A DNA stretch of 64,000 nt, taken from positions 62,001-126,000 of the forward strand of contig JBBDNB010000039.1 of the NCBI GenBank assembly GCA_040877935.1, read 5' to 3'. This document shows, one piece after another, positions 1 through 10,404 of this stretch. The notes below the pieces were generated by a model, which saw nothing but the letters and a program-made list of their open reading frames with translations, had not been told where the DNA came from and ran no database searches. Position 1 is the stretch's first letter. Each line of letters opens with the position of its first letter. Both the position numbers and the translations under genes were made by a program. This DNA is from Chitinophagales bacterium (GTDB taxonomy: Bacteria > Bacteroidota > Bacteroidia > Chitinophagales > CAIOSU01).

Positions 1-814
1 GTGGTGCCAGATGCAGCATATCATAGGGAATGCTAACGGCACCTTCCTCGTAGTGTTCGTCTATTTTTGTCAAATTGCTTTGTGGGCTGTTTTCAAATTT
101 TTCTTTGTCAAATTGATAAACTACTTCCTGCTTTTCAGCATCTATTTTTACAGGGCGATGGAATGGCCGGAATACCACATCTTTTTCCTTGATGATTTCT
201 TCCAGTCTTTTGGCGAAAGGTTGAACACCAAAAATCACAGAACCAGGGGTAGCATAGATCATTTTGCTTTTATCCCTGATGCCTTGTTTGCGCAAATAAT
301 GCTCTGAGAGATAGAGAAATTTTTGAGGAGCACCTCCACATTTAATCGGGGTGGTAGGTTGGGTAAAAAGCGCATTTCCACCCTTGAAATTTTGTAAAGT
401 TTTCCAGGCTTTTACAGGATCTACATACACACTGCTCACAATGTCTTTTTTCATGGCTTCTGGCAGCCCCTCCAGTAATTCGGGGCGCATGACCAAGCCG
501 GGCGCAATGACTAGGTAATCGTATGTGAAATCACCTGATGAAGCTGTAGCAACTTTGTTTTCATTGGGTAAAACATCGCTTGCCTTGTCCTTGATCCACT
601 TTATTCCTTTGGGGATATAATCGGCTTCATTTCTAATAGTGTCCTCATAATTATAAGTGCCGGCACCTACCAATGTCCAGGCAGGTTGATACACATGCTT
701 ATCAGAGGGCTCTATCAGACCGATTTTAAGGTTTTTGTTTTTTCTGAGTAATTGGGCAGCAACGGTAATTCCCGCTGTTCCTCCACCAATTATCAAAATT
801 TGGTAATGGCTCAT
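1..814 (-). CDS. Sulfide:quinone oxidoreductase-like flavoprotein (partial)
   Basis: The C-terminal part lies beyond the left edge; 271 codons are visible, reading leftwards from an ATG at 814. The N-terminus carries a Rossmann dinucleotide motif (LIIGGGTAG, about residues 7-15), and further on come YLVIAPG (second nucleotide-binding strand) and a KCGGAPQK segment near residue 160. That cysteine segment is characteristic of sulfide:quinone oxidoreductases and related Bacteroidota FAD/NAD(P)-binding oxidoreductases, which oxidise sulfide at the membrane and pass electrons to quinone. A QPAWTLVG segment near residue 40 also fits the SQR family. The later catalytic cysteine would be outside the window, so activity cannot be confirmed. 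The gene is in the same direction as hemJ, but a 105-base gap containing a perfect palindrome separates them, suggesting its own regulated promoter. Confidence 0.8.
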   Translation of the reverse strand, partial: MSHYQILIIGGGTAGITVAAQLLRKNKNLKIGLIEPSDKHVYQPAWTLVGAGTYNYEDTIRNEADYIPKGIKWIKDKASDVLPNENKVATASSGDFTYDYLVIAPGLVMRPELLEGLPEAMKKDIVSSVYVDPVKAWKTLQNFKGGNALFTQPTTPIKCGGAPQKFLYLSEHYLRKQGIRDKSKMIYATPGSVIFGVQPFAKRLEEIIKEKDVVFRPFHRPVKIDAEKQEVVYQFDKEKFENSPQSNLTKIDEHYEEGAVSIPYDMLHLAP

Positions 815-862
815 TTGTTATGTGTTTTAGCTACAAATAAGCACTTTGTTTTATGGAGATAC

Positions 863-878
863 TGTAACAAAAGTTACA
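863..878. promoter_or_regulatory. Palindrome upstream of the SQR-like gene, possible operator
   Basis: A perfect 16-base inverted repeat TGTAAC-AAAA-GTTACA lies 49 bases upstream of the SQR-like start codon. The half-site and 4-base spacing resemble operators of Crp/Fnr-family regulators in general layout. This is an inference from symmetry and position only; no such regulator gene is seen in the window. Confidence 0.45.
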
Positions 879-919
879 CCTCTATTTACTTGGGATACTT
901 TCCAGAATAAATAGTGCGA

Positions 920-1441
920 TTACCTCAGCGACTTGTAAATCTTAATTGCGCTCATCAATATTATCACAAAACAAACCAGCCCTATCAATGCATAGAAAAG
1001 ACTGATTTCCTGTCTTACAACAACCAGTATGACTATCGCTACAAGGAAAATGGTAGCCATTTCATTCCACACGCGCAACTGAGTTGAGGAATATTTAAAA
1101 ACACCATTTATTTGTTGTTTATAAATGCCTTGTAAAGAAAAATGGTATAAAAATAAACCAGCTACAAAGCCCAGCTTTATCCAAAGCCAAAGTGGAATTA
1201 CAGGATAATACATCAGCAGCAAAAGACCAAAGACCAGCGTTAAAACAGCCGATGGCCAGGTGATGCCATAGAGCAGTCTTTTCATCATAATGCTGAATTG
1301 TGCTTGCAAAATCCTTTTTTCAGATTCCGGTTTTTCATTGGCTTCGGCATTGTATATAAACAGGCGAACCAAATAGAACAAGCCGCTGAACCAGGTTACA
1401 ACAAAAATAATATGCAGTGCTTTGATGTAGAGAAAAGCCAT
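920..1441 (-). CDS. hemJ: HemJ/CopD-family membrane protein (protoporphyrinogen IX oxidase)
   Basis: 173 residues with four to five hydrophobic segments. The N-terminus (YIKALHIIFVVTWFSGLFYL) has the conserved His-10 and Trp-17 pattern of the HemJ/UPF0093 family. Members of that family oxidise protoporphyrinogen IX to protoporphyrin IX in the membrane, the penultimate step of heme synthesis, and are usually 140-180 residues long. Many pipelines label such proteins 'CopD family'. A function in heme supply suits the cytochrome-rich neighbourhood (ACIII, aa3 oxidase), although it is transcribed away from those genes. The start is the ATG at 1441; no better in-frame start lies downstream. Confidence 0.75.
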   Translation of the reverse strand: MAFLYIKALHIIFVVTWFSGLFYLVRLFIYNAEANEKPESEKRILQAQFSIMMKRLLYGITWPSAVLTLVFGLLLLMYYPVIPLWLWIKLGFVAGLFLYHFSLQGIYKQQINGVFKYSSTQLRVWNEMATIFLVAIVILVVVRQEISLFYALIGLVCFVIILMSAIKIYKSLR

Positions 1442-1593
1442 TTTTTAAAATACCGTATCCGGCAAAGTTCGTATTATTATTTGATCTGTAAGCAAAATTG
1501 TAAGGCTATGGCCGATTCTGTATTTATACTTATGTTTTGGCCTGAAAATAAACGCAAAATTCAAAAAAGCTGAAAAGAATTACGCCACTTTGA

Positions 1594-1624
1594 TTGTTTT
1601 ATGCAAATACTTACTTTATTTTTG
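1594..1624 (+). promoter_or_regulatory. Bacteroidota-type promoter of atpDC
   Basis: TTG at 1594-1596, 20 bases, then TATTTTTG at 1617-1624 matches the phylum's primary sigma consensus (TTG-N19-21-TAnnTTTG). The atpD start codon follows 45 bases after the -7 box. Confidence 0.6.
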
Positions 1625-1663
1625 CGCTCGAATTTGAGCTTCTAAATACTAAATTTAAAGTAA

Positions 1664-3187
<1,524 letters not shown>

Positions 3188-3201
3188 GCAAAAGGAAAAA
3201 G

Positions 3202-3495
3202 ATGCAATTAGAAATCCTCACTCCTGAACAGAATCTTTTTAAAGGTGAAGTATCGCATGTAGAATTGCCTGGTACCAATGGTTCTTTTGGCGTGCTCGAC
3301 AATCACGCGCCTATGGTTTCCGGACTTGATGAAGGAGAAGTGAGGTTTCAAACTGCTTTAAAAGCCAACAGTGCTCCACTGAATAAAGCAATTAAAAAAG
3401 ATGCCGGTGACTCCAACCTGTTGATCTTAGATATCAAAGGCGGTTTTGTGGAAGTGCTCAACAACAAAGTAAGTATCCTGCTTGAAAGTATCTAA
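3202..3495 (+). CDS. atpC: ATP synthase F1 subunit epsilon, short form
   Basis: 97 residues beginning MQLEILTPEQNLFKGEV, the standard start of the epsilon beta-sandwich domain, with the conserved NGSFGVLDNHAPMVSGL segment. The protein ends at VSILLESI, where the beta-sandwich ends. The C-terminal two-helix domain that in E. coli and Bacillus can extend and inhibit the enzyme is missing altogether. The subunit would still couple the c-ring to gamma, but could not give the helix-based inhibition. It lies 14 bases after atpD and is surely co-transcribed. The stop is followed by a long non-coding gap, so this is the end of the operon. Confidence 0.93.
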   Translation: MQLEILTPEQNLFKGEVSHVELPGTNGSFGVLDNHAPMVSGLDEGEVRFQTALKANSAPLNKAIKKDAGDSNLLILDIKGGFVEVLNNKVSILLESI

Positions 3496-3838
3496 GAATT
3501 GAGCAGAAGCCAAAACTGTCGATGCATCGTTTGTAATTTCAAGTGTTTTGCAAAAGCCAATGCAATTCCATAATTAGTCCGGCAGTACATTCCCTTAATT
3601 ATAGGACAAAAGAAATCTGCTTATGCAAAGCACAATTCCCGCTTTTAAATAATCATATTTCAGGTTCAAACAGGTCTCAATTTAAGCTGTATAACATTTA
3701 GTTTTTTTGATTTTAGCAAAATATTTTTTTAAAAACAATAGTTTTATTGCTGCCCAAGGGCTTTTCATATTTCTGATAAACAACAACTTACAACACTATT
3801 TATAACCCTTCTAAATAAAATCTTTTTTAGCACTTTTG
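3496..3838. other. Non-coding stretch between atpC and the ACIII operon
   Basis: No open frame of credible composition is present on either strand. The region is AT-rich with several T and A runs around 3693-3745. A weak inverted repeat (ATAATTA/TAATTAT) flanks about 19 bases near 3571-3603. No convincing intrinsic terminator for atpDC was found. The promoter of the next operon is at its right end. Confidence 0.5.
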
Positions 3839-3869
3839 TTGCTCAATATTGGAAGGATAACTAACTTTG
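3839..3869 (+). promoter_or_regulatory. Promoter of the ACIII-oxidase operon
   Basis: TTG at 3839-3841, a 20-base spacer, and TAACTTTG at 3862-3869 match the Bacteroidota consensus. The ATG chosen for actA is 45 bases beyond the -7 box. No second promoter of this quality was seen up to the end of the oxidase genes, so one long transcript is likely. Confidence 0.65.
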
Positions 3870-3913
3870 CGCCCGAGTTATTTTGACGAAATTATGACAA
3901 TCTGTTGAATACG

Positions 3914-5299
3914 ATGATATCAAACAAGCCGGCATTCCTGATTTTTTCACTCCTATTACTCTCTGCGTTACTTTTTAAAATAAATGCTCAAGATGCAGCT
4001 GCTGCTGGTTCCGATCCGGCAATTAAGGCGGGAGAGAAGATTTTTAAATCTAATTGTGCTTCCTGCCACAAGGTGAAAGGAAACCTAATCGGGCCACAAT
4101 TGTATGGTGCGCCACAAAATTGGGAAGAGAATGGTGAATTTGAGGGCGAAAGTGGCCAAGAATGGCTGTACAAATGGGTGAAAAACTCCCAGTCTGTAAT
4201 TGGCACAGGCCATCCTTACGCCAATCAACTGTTTGAGGAATGGAATAAATCCGTAATGACCGCTTTTGCTTCATTGAGCAATGAAGAAATCGACAATATT
4301 TTTGCTTACGTAGAATACGAAGCCAACAAAGCTCCTGCGCAAGATGTAACTGCATCTGCCGAGGGTGCTGGCGGTGCGTCCGGCTCGGGTAAATACACCG
4401 AATTGTTCTTGTACATTCTTTTAGCCTTGCTTTTGTTGATTGCGCTAATCCTATTGCGCGTATCCAATGTGCTGAACAGAATGGTATTGGAAAAAGAAGG
4501 AGAAGAAATCCCAGCTCCGGTTCCATTTTACAAAAACAAAAAGCTGATCACCACAATTGTATTGCTGCTCTTTATTTATGTAGGCAACAATATTGTGAAC
4601 AGCGCCATTGATCTTGGCAGACAACAAGGATATGCGCCTGCACAGCCCATTAAATTTTCACATAAGTTACATGCCGGTTTAAACCAAATAGACTGTCAGT
4701 ACTGCCACTCCGGTGCAGACCAGAGCAAGCACTCCAATATTCCTTCGGCAAATGTATGTATGAACTGCCACAAAGGGGTACAGAATGGCCCTGAACACGG
4801 AAGAAAAGAGATCGCTAAAATTTATGCAGCAATTGGCTGGAATCCTGGAAAATTGAGCTTTATTGATGATTATGCTTCAATGCCCAAAGAAGAAGCGCGT
4901 GAATTGTACAAACAATGGCTGAGCGATGACAGTGAAAAAGATTATTCCAAAGCAGATGTAGATGAAGTTTTGGCTCAGGTTCAGGAACCTATTGAGTGGG
5001 TTAGGATTCACAATTTGCCCGATCACGTGTATTTTAATCATTCACAACACGTAAATGCAGGTGATGTAGAGTGTCAGACCTGTCACGGTGCTGTGGAAGA
5101 AATGGATGTATTGCATCAAAATGCGCCTTTGTCTATGGGCTGGTGCATCAGTTGCCACAGGGAAACACCCGTTGAATTTGCGCGCAATGATTACTACAAA
5201 ACCTATAAGAAATTCCACGATCAAATAAAAGAAGGAAATGTATCTAAAGTGACTGTGGAAATGATCGGTGGTACAGAGTGTCAAAAATGTCACTACTGA
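3914..5299 (+). CDS. actA: Alternative complex III multiheme cytochrome c subunit ActA
   Basis: 461 residues from ATG 3914; a TTG three codons earlier is possible but less likely. A signal peptide (FLIFSLLLLSALLF) is followed by a single-heme cytochrome domain (CASCH near residue 47). Two membrane helices follow (about 165-185 and 211-230), then a periplasmic pentaheme domain with CQYCH, CMNCH, CQTCH, CISCH and CQKCH near 260, 282, 386, 411 and 456. ActA carries electrons from the quinol site through a heme wire in alternative complex III, which replaces the bc1 complex. Six CXXCH motifs are seen, against five usually quoted for ActA, so the N-terminal domain looks like a fused extra monoheme cytochrome. 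The operon continues with actB 35 bases downstream. Confidence 0.9.
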   Translation: MISNKPAFLIFSLLLLSALLFKINAQDAAAAGSDPAIKAGEKIFKSNCASCHKVKGNLIGPQLYGAPQNWEENGEFEGESGQEWLYKWVKNSQSVIGTGHPYANQLFEEWNKSVMTAFASLSNEEIDNIFAYVEYEANKAPAQDVTASAEGAGGASGSGKYTELFLYILLALLLLIALILLRVSNVLNRMVLEKEGEEIPAPVPFYKNKKLITTIVLLLFIYVGNNIVNSAIDLGRQQGYAPAQPIKFSHKLHAGLNQIDCQYCHSGADQSKHSNIPSANVCMNCHKGVQNGPEHGRKEIAKIYAAIGWNPGKLSFIDDYASMPKEEARELYKQWLSDDSEKDYSKADVDEVLAQVQEPIEWVRIHNLPDHVYFNHSQHVNAGDVECQTCHGAVEEMDVLHQNAPLSMGWCISCHRETPVEFARNDYYKTYKKFHDQIKEGNVSKVTVEMIGGTECQKCHY

Positions 5300-5334
5300 T
5301 TTTTTTAGAAAAACCTGAACAATCAATTGTATAA

Positions 5335-8300
5335 ATGGCTCAAAAAAAATACTGGAAAGGATTAGACGAGAAAAATCTCACTCCTGAATTTATCAAAGAA
5401 GCCTCGAAAGAATTTAAAGAAGAAATTCCCGGTGGAAGCGATATGGATATTTCCAAAGCGTCTTCCAATCGTAGAGATTTTTTGAAAGTACTCGGATTTA
5501 GTGTCACGGCTGCCACTGTTGCTGCCAGCTGTGAAATCCCGGTGAAAAAATCTATTCCGTACATTACCAAACCGGATCATGTAACTCCCGGGATCCCCGA
5601 TTTTTACGCTTCATCTTTTAATGTAGGTGGGGAATACGCCAGCATACTGGTAAAAACCAGGGAAGGCCGTCCGATCAAAATTGAAGGCAATAAGCACTCA
5701 GAGGTTACACACGGTGGCACAAGTGCTGCGGCACAAGCTTCAGTACTCAGTCTTTATGACGGATTCAGATTGAAAGGTCCCGTTAAAAACGGAGAAGCTT
5801 ATTCCTGGGAAAAAGCAGATGCTGAAATAGTTGAAAAACTGGAAAAAATAGCTGCCGGATCAGGGAAAATTGTGCTTTTATCCAATACCGTACTCAGCCC
5901 TTCTACTAAAAAAATCATTGAAAAATTTCAGGCGAAATATCCCGGAACTGAATTTGTCTCTTATGACAGTTTTTCCATTTCCGGCCTATTGGATGCCAAT
6001 GAAGCTGTATTTGGTAAGAGACTGATTCCCGATTATCATTTCGACAAAGCCGATTTGATAGTAGGCTTTGGCGCTGACTTTTTGGGCACATGGATTTCCC
6101 CGCTGGAATATGCTTATGATTATGCGCAAAGCAGAAAAGTGGACAAAGACAACCCTACGATGTCAAGACATATACAGGTAGAGTCTCACCTTTCACTTAC
6201 AGGCAGCAATTGCGATAAAAGAATTTCCGTAAAACCTTCACAAGAAGGACTTGCACTGCTGAATGTATATAATTTTGTAGCCTCTAAGCTCGGTGCTGAG
6301 AAAATTTCAGGCCTTACAGCTTTAGACGGTAAAATACAGGCAGAACTGGAAAAAACTGCAAATGAACTGGTAAAAGCCAAAGGAAAATCACTTGTGGTTT
6401 CCGGTTCTAATGACCCCAATGTACAAACAGTAGCCAATGCACTGAATCATATTTTGGGCAATTATGGCAAAAGTCTTGATTTTGACAACCACAACCTGTT
6501 GAAGCAAGGCAATGATAAAGCAGTTCAGCAATTGAGTCGCGATATGAACAGCGGTAAGATTGACGCCCTAATTGTTTTGGGTGGTGCCAATCCGGTGTTT
6601 GAATTGCCTGAGGCTTTCAAAAAAGGATACAATAAAGTAGGTTTGAAAGTGAGCTTAAACGATTCTGTTGATGAAACCGGACTTGAATGTGATTACGTAT
6701 TGCCCGACCATCATTATTTGGAATCGTGGAACGATGCGCAACCTAAAGCATTTAACTACAGCTTGGGGCAACCTACCATTGCGCCAATTTACAATACGCG
6801 ACAAGCACAGGATACGCTTTTGAAATGGGCAGGGGAAAACCAATCCTATTACGATTTCATTCGCCAGTACTGGAAAGACAATTTGTTTAAAGGGCAGACC
6901 CAATACCTGAGCTTTAACTCTATGTGGGATCGCTCTTTGCACAATGGTATTTTTGATGCACCGGTGCAAAAGAACAGTGCGGGAATAAACATGCCAGCTT
7001 CAATTTCTGTTTCAGGTGCTGCTTCAAAAGTAGTGAGCGCATCTAAAAAAGCGGGAAGTGGATTTGAAATTAAATTGTATCAAAAAACAGGCGTTCCTTC
7101 AGCGGTTTTTGCGTCTAATCCTTACTTGCAGGAATTGCCCGACCCGGTATCGAAAATTACCTGGGACAATTACGCTTGTATTTCACCAAAATTTGCCAAA
7201 GACCAGGGACTCGATAGCGAGGATATGATCAAGATCAGCGCAAATGGAAAAGATATAGAACTCCCGGTTTTTGTTCAGCCCGGAACAGCTTATGGAACAA
7301 TAGCGATTGCTGTTGCATATGGTCGTGAAGTAGCTGGAAAAGCCGGCAAGGGCATAGGAAAAAATGCTTATCCCTTTGAGCAGGAGCTCAACGGCAATTT
7401 TAGCCATTTTGCTACAGGTGCTGCAATAGCTCCTTTGGGTAAAACTTATCCATTGGCAATGACACAGACCTTTCACAGTATTTTTGACGGCCTCAATGAG
7501 CGCCCGATTGTAAAAGAAACAACGCTGGGAGAATATGCTAAAAATCCAATGGCCGGAAATGAAGACCGTAAAGTGGTATTGAAGCATTTGCAAACACTAT
7601 ACGGATACCATGATTATCCCGGACATCGCTGGGGAATGGCAATTGACCTGAATGCATGTTTTGGATGTGGAGCCTGTGTGGTTGCTTGCAATACAGAAAA
7701 TAATGTGCCGGTAGTTGGTAAAGAAGAAGTAAAAAACAGGCGTGAAATGCACTGGTTGCGTATTGACCGCTACTACTCCGGTGATGAAGAAAATCCATCT
7801 GTTGTTTTTCAGCCGATGATGTGTCAGCATTGTGACAATGCGCCTTGTGAAAATGTGTGTCCGGTATCTGCCACAAACCATAGCTCTGAAGGACTGAATC
7901 AAATGGCATACAACCGTTGTATCGGTACAAGATATTGCGCCAATAACTGTCCTTATAAAGTAAGACGATTCAATTGGTTCGACTATATGAGTGCAGATTC
8001 TTTCGGTTGGAAAGGAACCTTTGCAGACAACGATCACGATCCGTTTGGAATGACAGAAGATCTGACCAGAATGGTTCTAAACCCGGATGTAACAGTTCGT
8101 TCAAGAGGAGTGATGGAAAAATGTTCATTCTGTGTACAACGCATTCAATCAGGAAAATTAGAAGCCAAAAAAGAAGGAAGACAGTTGAGAGATGAGGATA
8201 TTTCTACTGCATGTCAGGCAGCTTGCCATGTTGGCGCGATTACTTTTGGCGATGTAAACAATGAAGAAAGTGAAGTAACGCAAATGACCAATAACGAAAG

Positions 8301-8388
8301 GGCATTTAAAGTGATTGAAGAAATCCATACCCTTCCGTCTGTCGCTTATTTGACAAAGGTCAGGAATAAAGATAAATCCGAAGCTTAA
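5335..8388 (+). CDS. actB: Alternative complex III iron-sulfur subunit ActB (molybdopterin-oxidoreductase fold)
   Basis: 1017 residues. The N-terminus has the extended Bacteroidota leader, then a twin-arginine motif NRRDFLK (Arg 46-47), a hydrophobic stretch and a Cys suited to lipidation (VAASC). The first ~730 residues have the fold of a molybdopterin oxidoreductase. The C-terminal part holds ferredoxin-like cysteine clusters: CFGCGACVVAC (about 775), CQHCDNAPCENVC (about 830), CIGTRYCANNC (about 862), CSFC (about 930) and CQAAC (about 960), enough for four Fe-S clusters. In ACIII the Mo-type domain is known to lack cofactor and the Fe-S clusters pass electrons to the ActA hemes. Sec-independent export is implied by the Tat motif. 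Confidence 0.95.
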   Translation: MAQKKYWKGLDEKNLTPEFIKEASKEFKEEIPGGSDMDISKASSNRRDFLKVLGFSVTAATVAASCEIPVKKSIPYITKPDHVTPGIPDFYASSFNVGGEYASILVKTREGRPIKIEGNKHSEVTHGGTSAAAQASVLSLYDGFRLKGPVKNGEAYSWEKADAEIVEKLEKIAAGSGKIVLLSNTVLSPSTKKIIEKFQAKYPGTEFVSYDSFSISGLLDANEAVFGKRLIPDYHFDKADLIVGFGADFLGTWISPLEYAYDYAQSRKVDKDNPTMSRHIQVESHLSLTGSNCDKRISVKPSQEGLALLNVYNFVASKLGAEKISGLTALDGKIQAELEKTANELVKAKGKSLVVSGSNDPNVQTVANALNHILGNYGKSLDFDNHNLLKQGNDKAVQQLSRDMNSGKIDALIVLGGANPVFELPEAFKKGYNKVGLKVSLNDSVDETGLECDYVLPDHHYLESWNDAQPKAFNYSLGQPTIAPIYNTRQAQDTLLKWAGENQSYYDFIRQYWKDNLFKGQTQYLSFNSMWDRSLHNGIFDAPVQKNSAGINMPASISVSGAASKVVSASKKAGSGFEIKLYQKTGVPSAVFASNPYLQELPDPVSKITWDNYACISPKFAKDQGLDSEDMIKISANGKDIELPVFVQPGTAYGTIAIAVAYGREVAGKAGKGIGKNAYPFEQELNGNFSHFATGAAIAPLGKTYPLAMTQTFHSIFDGLNERPIVKETTLGEYAKNPMAGNEDRKVVLKHLQTLYGYHDYPGHRWGMAIDLNACFGCGACVVACNTENNVPVVGKEEVKNRREMHWLRIDRYYSGDEENPSVVFQPMMCQHCDNAPCENVCPVSATNHSSEGLNQMAYNRCIGTRYCANNCPYKVRRFNWFDYMSADSFGWKGTFADNDHDPFGMTEDLTRMVLNPDVTVRSRGVMEKCSFCVQRIQSGKLEAKKEGRQLRDEDISTACQAACHVGAITFGDVNNEESEVTQMTNNERAFKVIEEIHTLPSVAYLTKVRNKDKSEA

Positions 8389-8414
8389 TAAAGTTAAAGA
8401 AAAGTAAAAGATAG

Positions 8415-9857
8415 ATGTCAGCTTACGAATCACCTATAAGAGAGCCCCTGATTAAAGGGGACAAAAACTACAAACAAATCACCACGGATGTAGTGCGATC
8501 TACCGAAGGTATGCCACCGGTGAGTTGGCTTATAGCCATCAGTATTTCAGGCACATTCGCTGCACTGTTTGGTATATGTGTGATCTATACCGTCTGGAAA
8601 GGCATTGGTGTTTGGGGATTAAATAAAACAGTAGGCTGGGCCTGGGACATTACCAACTTTGTTTGGTGGGTAGGTATTGGTCACGCTGGAACATTGATTT
8701 CGGCTGTATTGTTGTTGTTTCGTCAGAAGTGGAGAACAGGCATCAACCGATCTGCTGAAGCCATGACTATTTTTGCTGTAATCTGTGCTGCTCAGTTTCC
8801 CGGAATTCACATGGGGCGTCCCTGGTTGGCATTCTTTATTTTCCCATACCCCAATACACGCGGACCGCTTTGGGTAAACTTTAACTCCCCATTACTTTGG
8901 GACGTTTTTGCGATTTCAACTTATTTGACCGTATCACTATTATTTTGGTATTCTGGCTTATTGCCCGATTTTGCGACAATTAGAGACCGCTCTAAATCAA
9001 AGATCAGAAAAGCCATATACAACGGACTTTCTTTTGGTTGGACAGGATCTGCTAAACACTGGCAAAGATTTGAATCATTGTCATTGGTACTGGCTGGCAT
9101 AGCCACACCACTTGTGCTTTCTGTACACACTATTGTAAGCTTTGACTTTGCCACCTCTGTTATTCCGGGCTGGCATACCACTATTTTTCCGCCCTATTTT
9201 GTTGCCGGAGCCATTTTCTCGGGTTTTGCAATGGTAGAAACATTGATGGTCATTACCAGGAAAGTGTTGAAACTGGAAGAATACATTACCATTGCCCATA
9301 TTGAATCGATGAACAAAATTATCCTGCTCACAGGCTCTATAGTTGGTGTGGCCTATATTACTGAGCTTTTTGTGGCCTGGTATTCAGGTTTTATTTACGA
9401 GCAATATGCATTCTACAATCGTGCGCTTGGTCCATATTGGTGGGCGTACTGGACCATGATGACTTGTAATGTCATAACACCTCAATTGTATTGGATTAAA
9501 AAATTCAGAAGAAGCATTGTTGTGACTTTCGTGCTTTCCATTTTCATCAATATAGGAATGTGGTTCGAGCGCTTTGTGATCATTGTAACTTCACTGCACC
9601 GCGATTACCTTCCATCAAGTTGGGCATATTACACGCCTACCTGGGTGGAGATCGGAATTTTCCTTGGAACGCTGGGTATATTCTTTACTTTGTTTTTGCT
9701 TTTCGCAAGAGCATTCCCGGTAATTGCAATTGCAGAAGTGAAATCAATTTTTAAAACATCAAGTGAAAATGCCAAGAAAAAAGCCGAAGCAAAATCCAAT
9801 GAAGGATTAGCTGGTGGTGGATCATTGGCAGGTGGCACTTATAGAGATAAAGAATAA
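8415..9857 (+). CDS. actC: Alternative complex III quinol-binding membrane subunit ActC (NrfD/PsrC family)
   Basis: 480 residues with about ten hydrophobic helices and the NrfD/PsrC-like pattern ([27 protein letters not shown] near the second and third helices; [21 protein letters not shown] late). This subunit is known to form the principal menaquinol-oxidising site of ACIII, next to ActB. The C-terminal tail after about residue 445 is polar, rich in Lys, Glu and Gly, and cytoplasmic. It lies 26 bases after actB, and actD starts 10 bases after its stop. Confidence 0.94.
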   Translation: MSAYESPIREPLIKGDKNYKQITTDVVRSTEGMPPVSWLIAISISGTFAALFGICVIYTVWKGIGVWGLNKTVGWAWDITNFVWWVGIGHAGTLISAVLLLFRQKWRTGINRSAEAMTIFAVICAAQFPGIHMGRPWLAFFIFPYPNTRGPLWVNFNSPLLWDVFAISTYLTVSLLFWYSGLLPDFATIRDRSKSKIRKAIYNGLSFGWTGSAKHWQRFESLSLVLAGIATPLVLSVHTIVSFDFATSVIPGWHTTIFPPYFVAGAIFSGFAMVETLMVITRKVLKLEEYITIAHIESMNKIILLTGSIVGVAYITELFVAWYSGFIYEQYAFYNRALGPYWWAYWTMMTCNVITPQLYWIKKFRRSIVVTFVLSIFINIGMWFERFVIIVTSLHRDYLPSSWAYYTPTWVEIGIFLGTLGIFFTLFLLFARAFPVIAIAEVKSIFKTSSENAKKKAEAKSNEGLAGGGSLAGGTYRDKE

Positions 9858-9867
9858 ACGACTTATT

Positions 9868-10404
9868 ATGGATAAATATATTGTAGGTCTTTACGATGAT
9901 GAAGAAATACTGCTGAAAGCGGTAAAAGAGATCAGGAAACAGGGCATTAGAATTACCGAATCTCTTACTCCTTTTCCGGTACATGGATTGGATGAGGCCA
10001 TGGGGCTGAAAGAGAGCAAGCTGCACACGGTTGGTTTTGTTGCAGGTTTGGCCGGTATGCTTACTGCGCTGTCATTCATGACCTGGGTTTCTGTTTCCAG
10101 TTATCCGACCATATTCGGTGGCAAGCCCTATTTTTCATTGCCCTCTTTTATTCCCATCACTTTTGAGCTGACAGTTTTGTTTTCATCTGTGACTATGGTG
10201 GTGGCATTTTTTGTAAGATCGGGACTTTCCATGTTTAAGTCGCCAAAAATTTATGATGAGCGCATTACGGATTACCTTTTTGCACTCACTTTTGAAGTAA
10301 AAGAAAACACAAGCAAAGAAGAATTAGAAAAAATCAATAAAGCCCTGACCGAAACCGGTGTAGTGGAAATTAAAGAAAAAGACTTTGATGAAGATGAATA
10401 CTAA
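9868..10404 (+). CDS. actD: Alternative complex III subunit ActD (DUF3341)
   Basis: 178 residues from the ATG at 9868 (MDKYIVGLYDDEEILLKAV). An upstream in-frame start at 9814 would overlap actC by 44 bases and add no conserved sequence. DUF3341 proteins have a small cytoplasmic alpha/beta domain and two transmembrane helices; here the helices are about residues 50-75 and 94-120. ActD stabilises the membrane part of ACIII and has no cofactor. The last 17 bases overlap actE, so translational coupling is likely. Confidence 0.92.
   Translation: MDKYIVGLYDDEEILLKAVKEIRKQGIRITESLTPFPVHGLDEAMGLKESKLHTVGFVAGLAGMLTALSFMTWVSVSSYPTIFGGKPYFSLPSFIPITFELTVLFSSVTMVVAFFVRSGLSMFKSPKIYDERITDYLFALTFEVKENTSKEELEKINKALTETGVVEIKEKDFDEDEY

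Noticed and set aside
1298-1573. Plus-strand frame overlapping the start of hemJ
   Set aside because: Mostly antisense to hemJ, no promoter; the remainder is the AT-rich intergenic region.
4050-4526. Long antisense frame opposite actA
   Set aside because: Mirror of a strongly coding gene; residues are shaped by the heme-motif codons of the sense strand.
7538-8037. Two long antisense frames opposite actB
   Set aside because: Sense strand carries conserved Fe-S cysteine clusters; the antisense products have no domain character.
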